This document shows positions 63,552 to 64,000 of a stretch of DNA of 64,000 nucleotides, in pieces (position 1 is the first letter of the stretch; each line of letters opens with the position of its first letter). The notes under the pieces are model-generated. The model was given only the letters and a program-made list of their open reading frames with translations, searched no databases and had not been told where the DNA came from. Made by a program: the position numbers and the translations under genes. This DNA comes from Salinarimonas chemoclinalis (GTDB lineage Bacteria > Pseudomonadota > Alphaproteobacteria > Rhizobiales > Beijerinckiaceae), in the NCBI RefSeq assembly GCF_041514305.1, contig NZ_JBGMWH010000001.1:496001-560000 (forward strand), given 5' to 3'.

Positions 63552-64000
63552 TTGCGTGACATCCTGACCGCGCTCGCGGGTCTCGTCATCGTCCTGCTCA
63601 CGGCGGCGCTCGTCGCGCCGCCCCTGATCGACTGGGACCTGCGGCGCGGGGAGGTCGAGCGCGCGCTCTCTCGGGCTGCCGGGGCGCCGATCCGCACCGA
63701 GGGGCCGCTCGACGTCCGCCTGCTGCCCTCGCCGCGGCTGAGCGTGGGGCGGCTCTCGATCGGCGGGGCCGAGCCGGGCGCGGCCTCGCTCGCGGCGATC
63801 GACGTGGTCGCGGAAATCGAGCTCGCGCCGCTCCTGCGCGGCGAGGTGCGCTTCTCCTCGGGACGCGCCGCCGCCGCCGCGATCCGCGTGCCGACCCGCG
63901 GCGACGAGGGCCTGCGCCTGCCCGCGGCCTTCGCGCCGGGCACCGAAGGCGGCGCGCGCTTCGCCTTCGACGACCTGCGCGCCGACACGCTCGCCGTCGT
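63552..64000 (+). CDS. AsmA-family protein, N-terminal part (cut by window end)
   Basis: Proposed TTG start at 63552; translation runs to the window edge without a stop. It begins with a membrane helix (LTALAGLVIVLLTAALVAPP), then LIDWDLRRGEVERALSRAAG and GPLDVRLLPSPRLSVGRLSI, the AsmA N-terminal signature (signal anchor, then the repeated beta-groove region). Bacterial AsmA-like proteins take part in envelope lipid transfer. An in-frame ATG is not available nearby; a GAGG stretch lies 11 bases upstream of the TTG. Fairly sure of the family, less of the start. Confidence 0.75.
   Translation, partial: MRDILTALAGLVIVLLTAALVAPPLIDWDLRRGEVERALSRAAGAPIRTEGPLDVRLLPSPRLSVGRLSIGGAEPGAASLAAIDVVAEIELAPLLRGEVRFSSGRAAAAAIRVPTRGDEGLRLPAAFAPGTEGGARFAFDDLRADTLAV

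Overview
The window is very GC-rich DNA that reads like chromosomal sequence from an alphaproteobacterium of the order Hyphomicrobiales (Rhizobiales). The evidence is gene content and order: the ccoI-ccoS pair, Bfd/bacterioferritin behind an Irr-type iron box, a livHMGF operon whose LivG carries an inserted segment, rpmH-rnpA-yidC, a CBP3-type cytochrome bc1 chaperone beside a DUF177 protein, a PleC/PdhS-like histidine kinase, a thuR-thuEFGK sugar transport locus, and a leucine-codon leader before leuA. I would guess a high-GC family such as the Methylobacterium/Salinarimonas group, but the genus is not shown. I see no tRNA or rRNA gene, insertion sequence, prophage, CRISPR array or replication origin.

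Layout. 1-3.6 kb: end of a cytochrome cbb3 assembly operon, then iron storage (bfd, bfr). 3.9-9.4 kb: branched-chain amino acid (or amide) ABC transporter, livHMGF, a small membrane protein and the binding protein, ending in a strong hairpin; a 24-residue membrane microprotein follows. 9.7-13.6 kb: DUF177 protein, CBP3 chaperone, bamE, aspS. 13.8-19.5 kb: an HD-GYP protein with a receiver-like N-terminus, a PAS histidine kinase, murI and trmJ. 19.6-24.6 kb: yidC-rnpA-rpmH on the minus strand, divergent from a TPR membrane protein and der. 24.7-29.6 kb: a solitary 1,610-residue DUF4011-type superfamily I helicase with a C-terminal PD-(D/E)XK nuclease. 29.6-35.4 kb: a LacI repressor divergent from a trehalose/maltose-type ABC operon, with two near-identical palindromic operators. 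35.4-41.3 kb: a sulfatase-fold membrane protein, a VapBC-type toxin-antitoxin pair, pcaIJ-type CoA transferase, a carotenoid oxygenase and a possible 32-residue gene. 41.5-47.0 kb: an ArnT/GT2/LAB_N lipid A modification trio, a LOG-family hydrolase, a DUF924 protein and ilvC. 47.1-53.6 kb: two unrecognised tandem paralogues of 1,005 and 1,086 residues. 53.7-64.0 kb: pdxY, an EEP-fold hydrolase, phzF-like, Nudix, leader-regulated leuA, csaA, small membrane proteins, a thioesterase, a D-lactate dehydrogenase-type flavoprotein and the start of an AsmA-family gene.

The most novel-looking part is the tandem paralogue pair (47153-53594). Both proteins lack cysteine, are very poor in lysine and have the same plan: helical N-terminal domain, four repeats of about 60 residues, an acidic or proline-rich linker, one hydrophobic helix, then an unrelated C-terminal domain. 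The first 900 bases of shared coding sequence are about 98% identical without gaps and stop sharply, which suggests recent gene conversion or a module-swapping system. The AT-rich spacers before each gene stand out from the surrounding DNA, and the second contains a near-perfect inverted repeat and a 20-base-period direct repeat. Other regulatory signals visible directly are the leuA attenuator, the LacI operators, Irr-like boxes, the vapB palindrome and several hairpins between genes of one operon.
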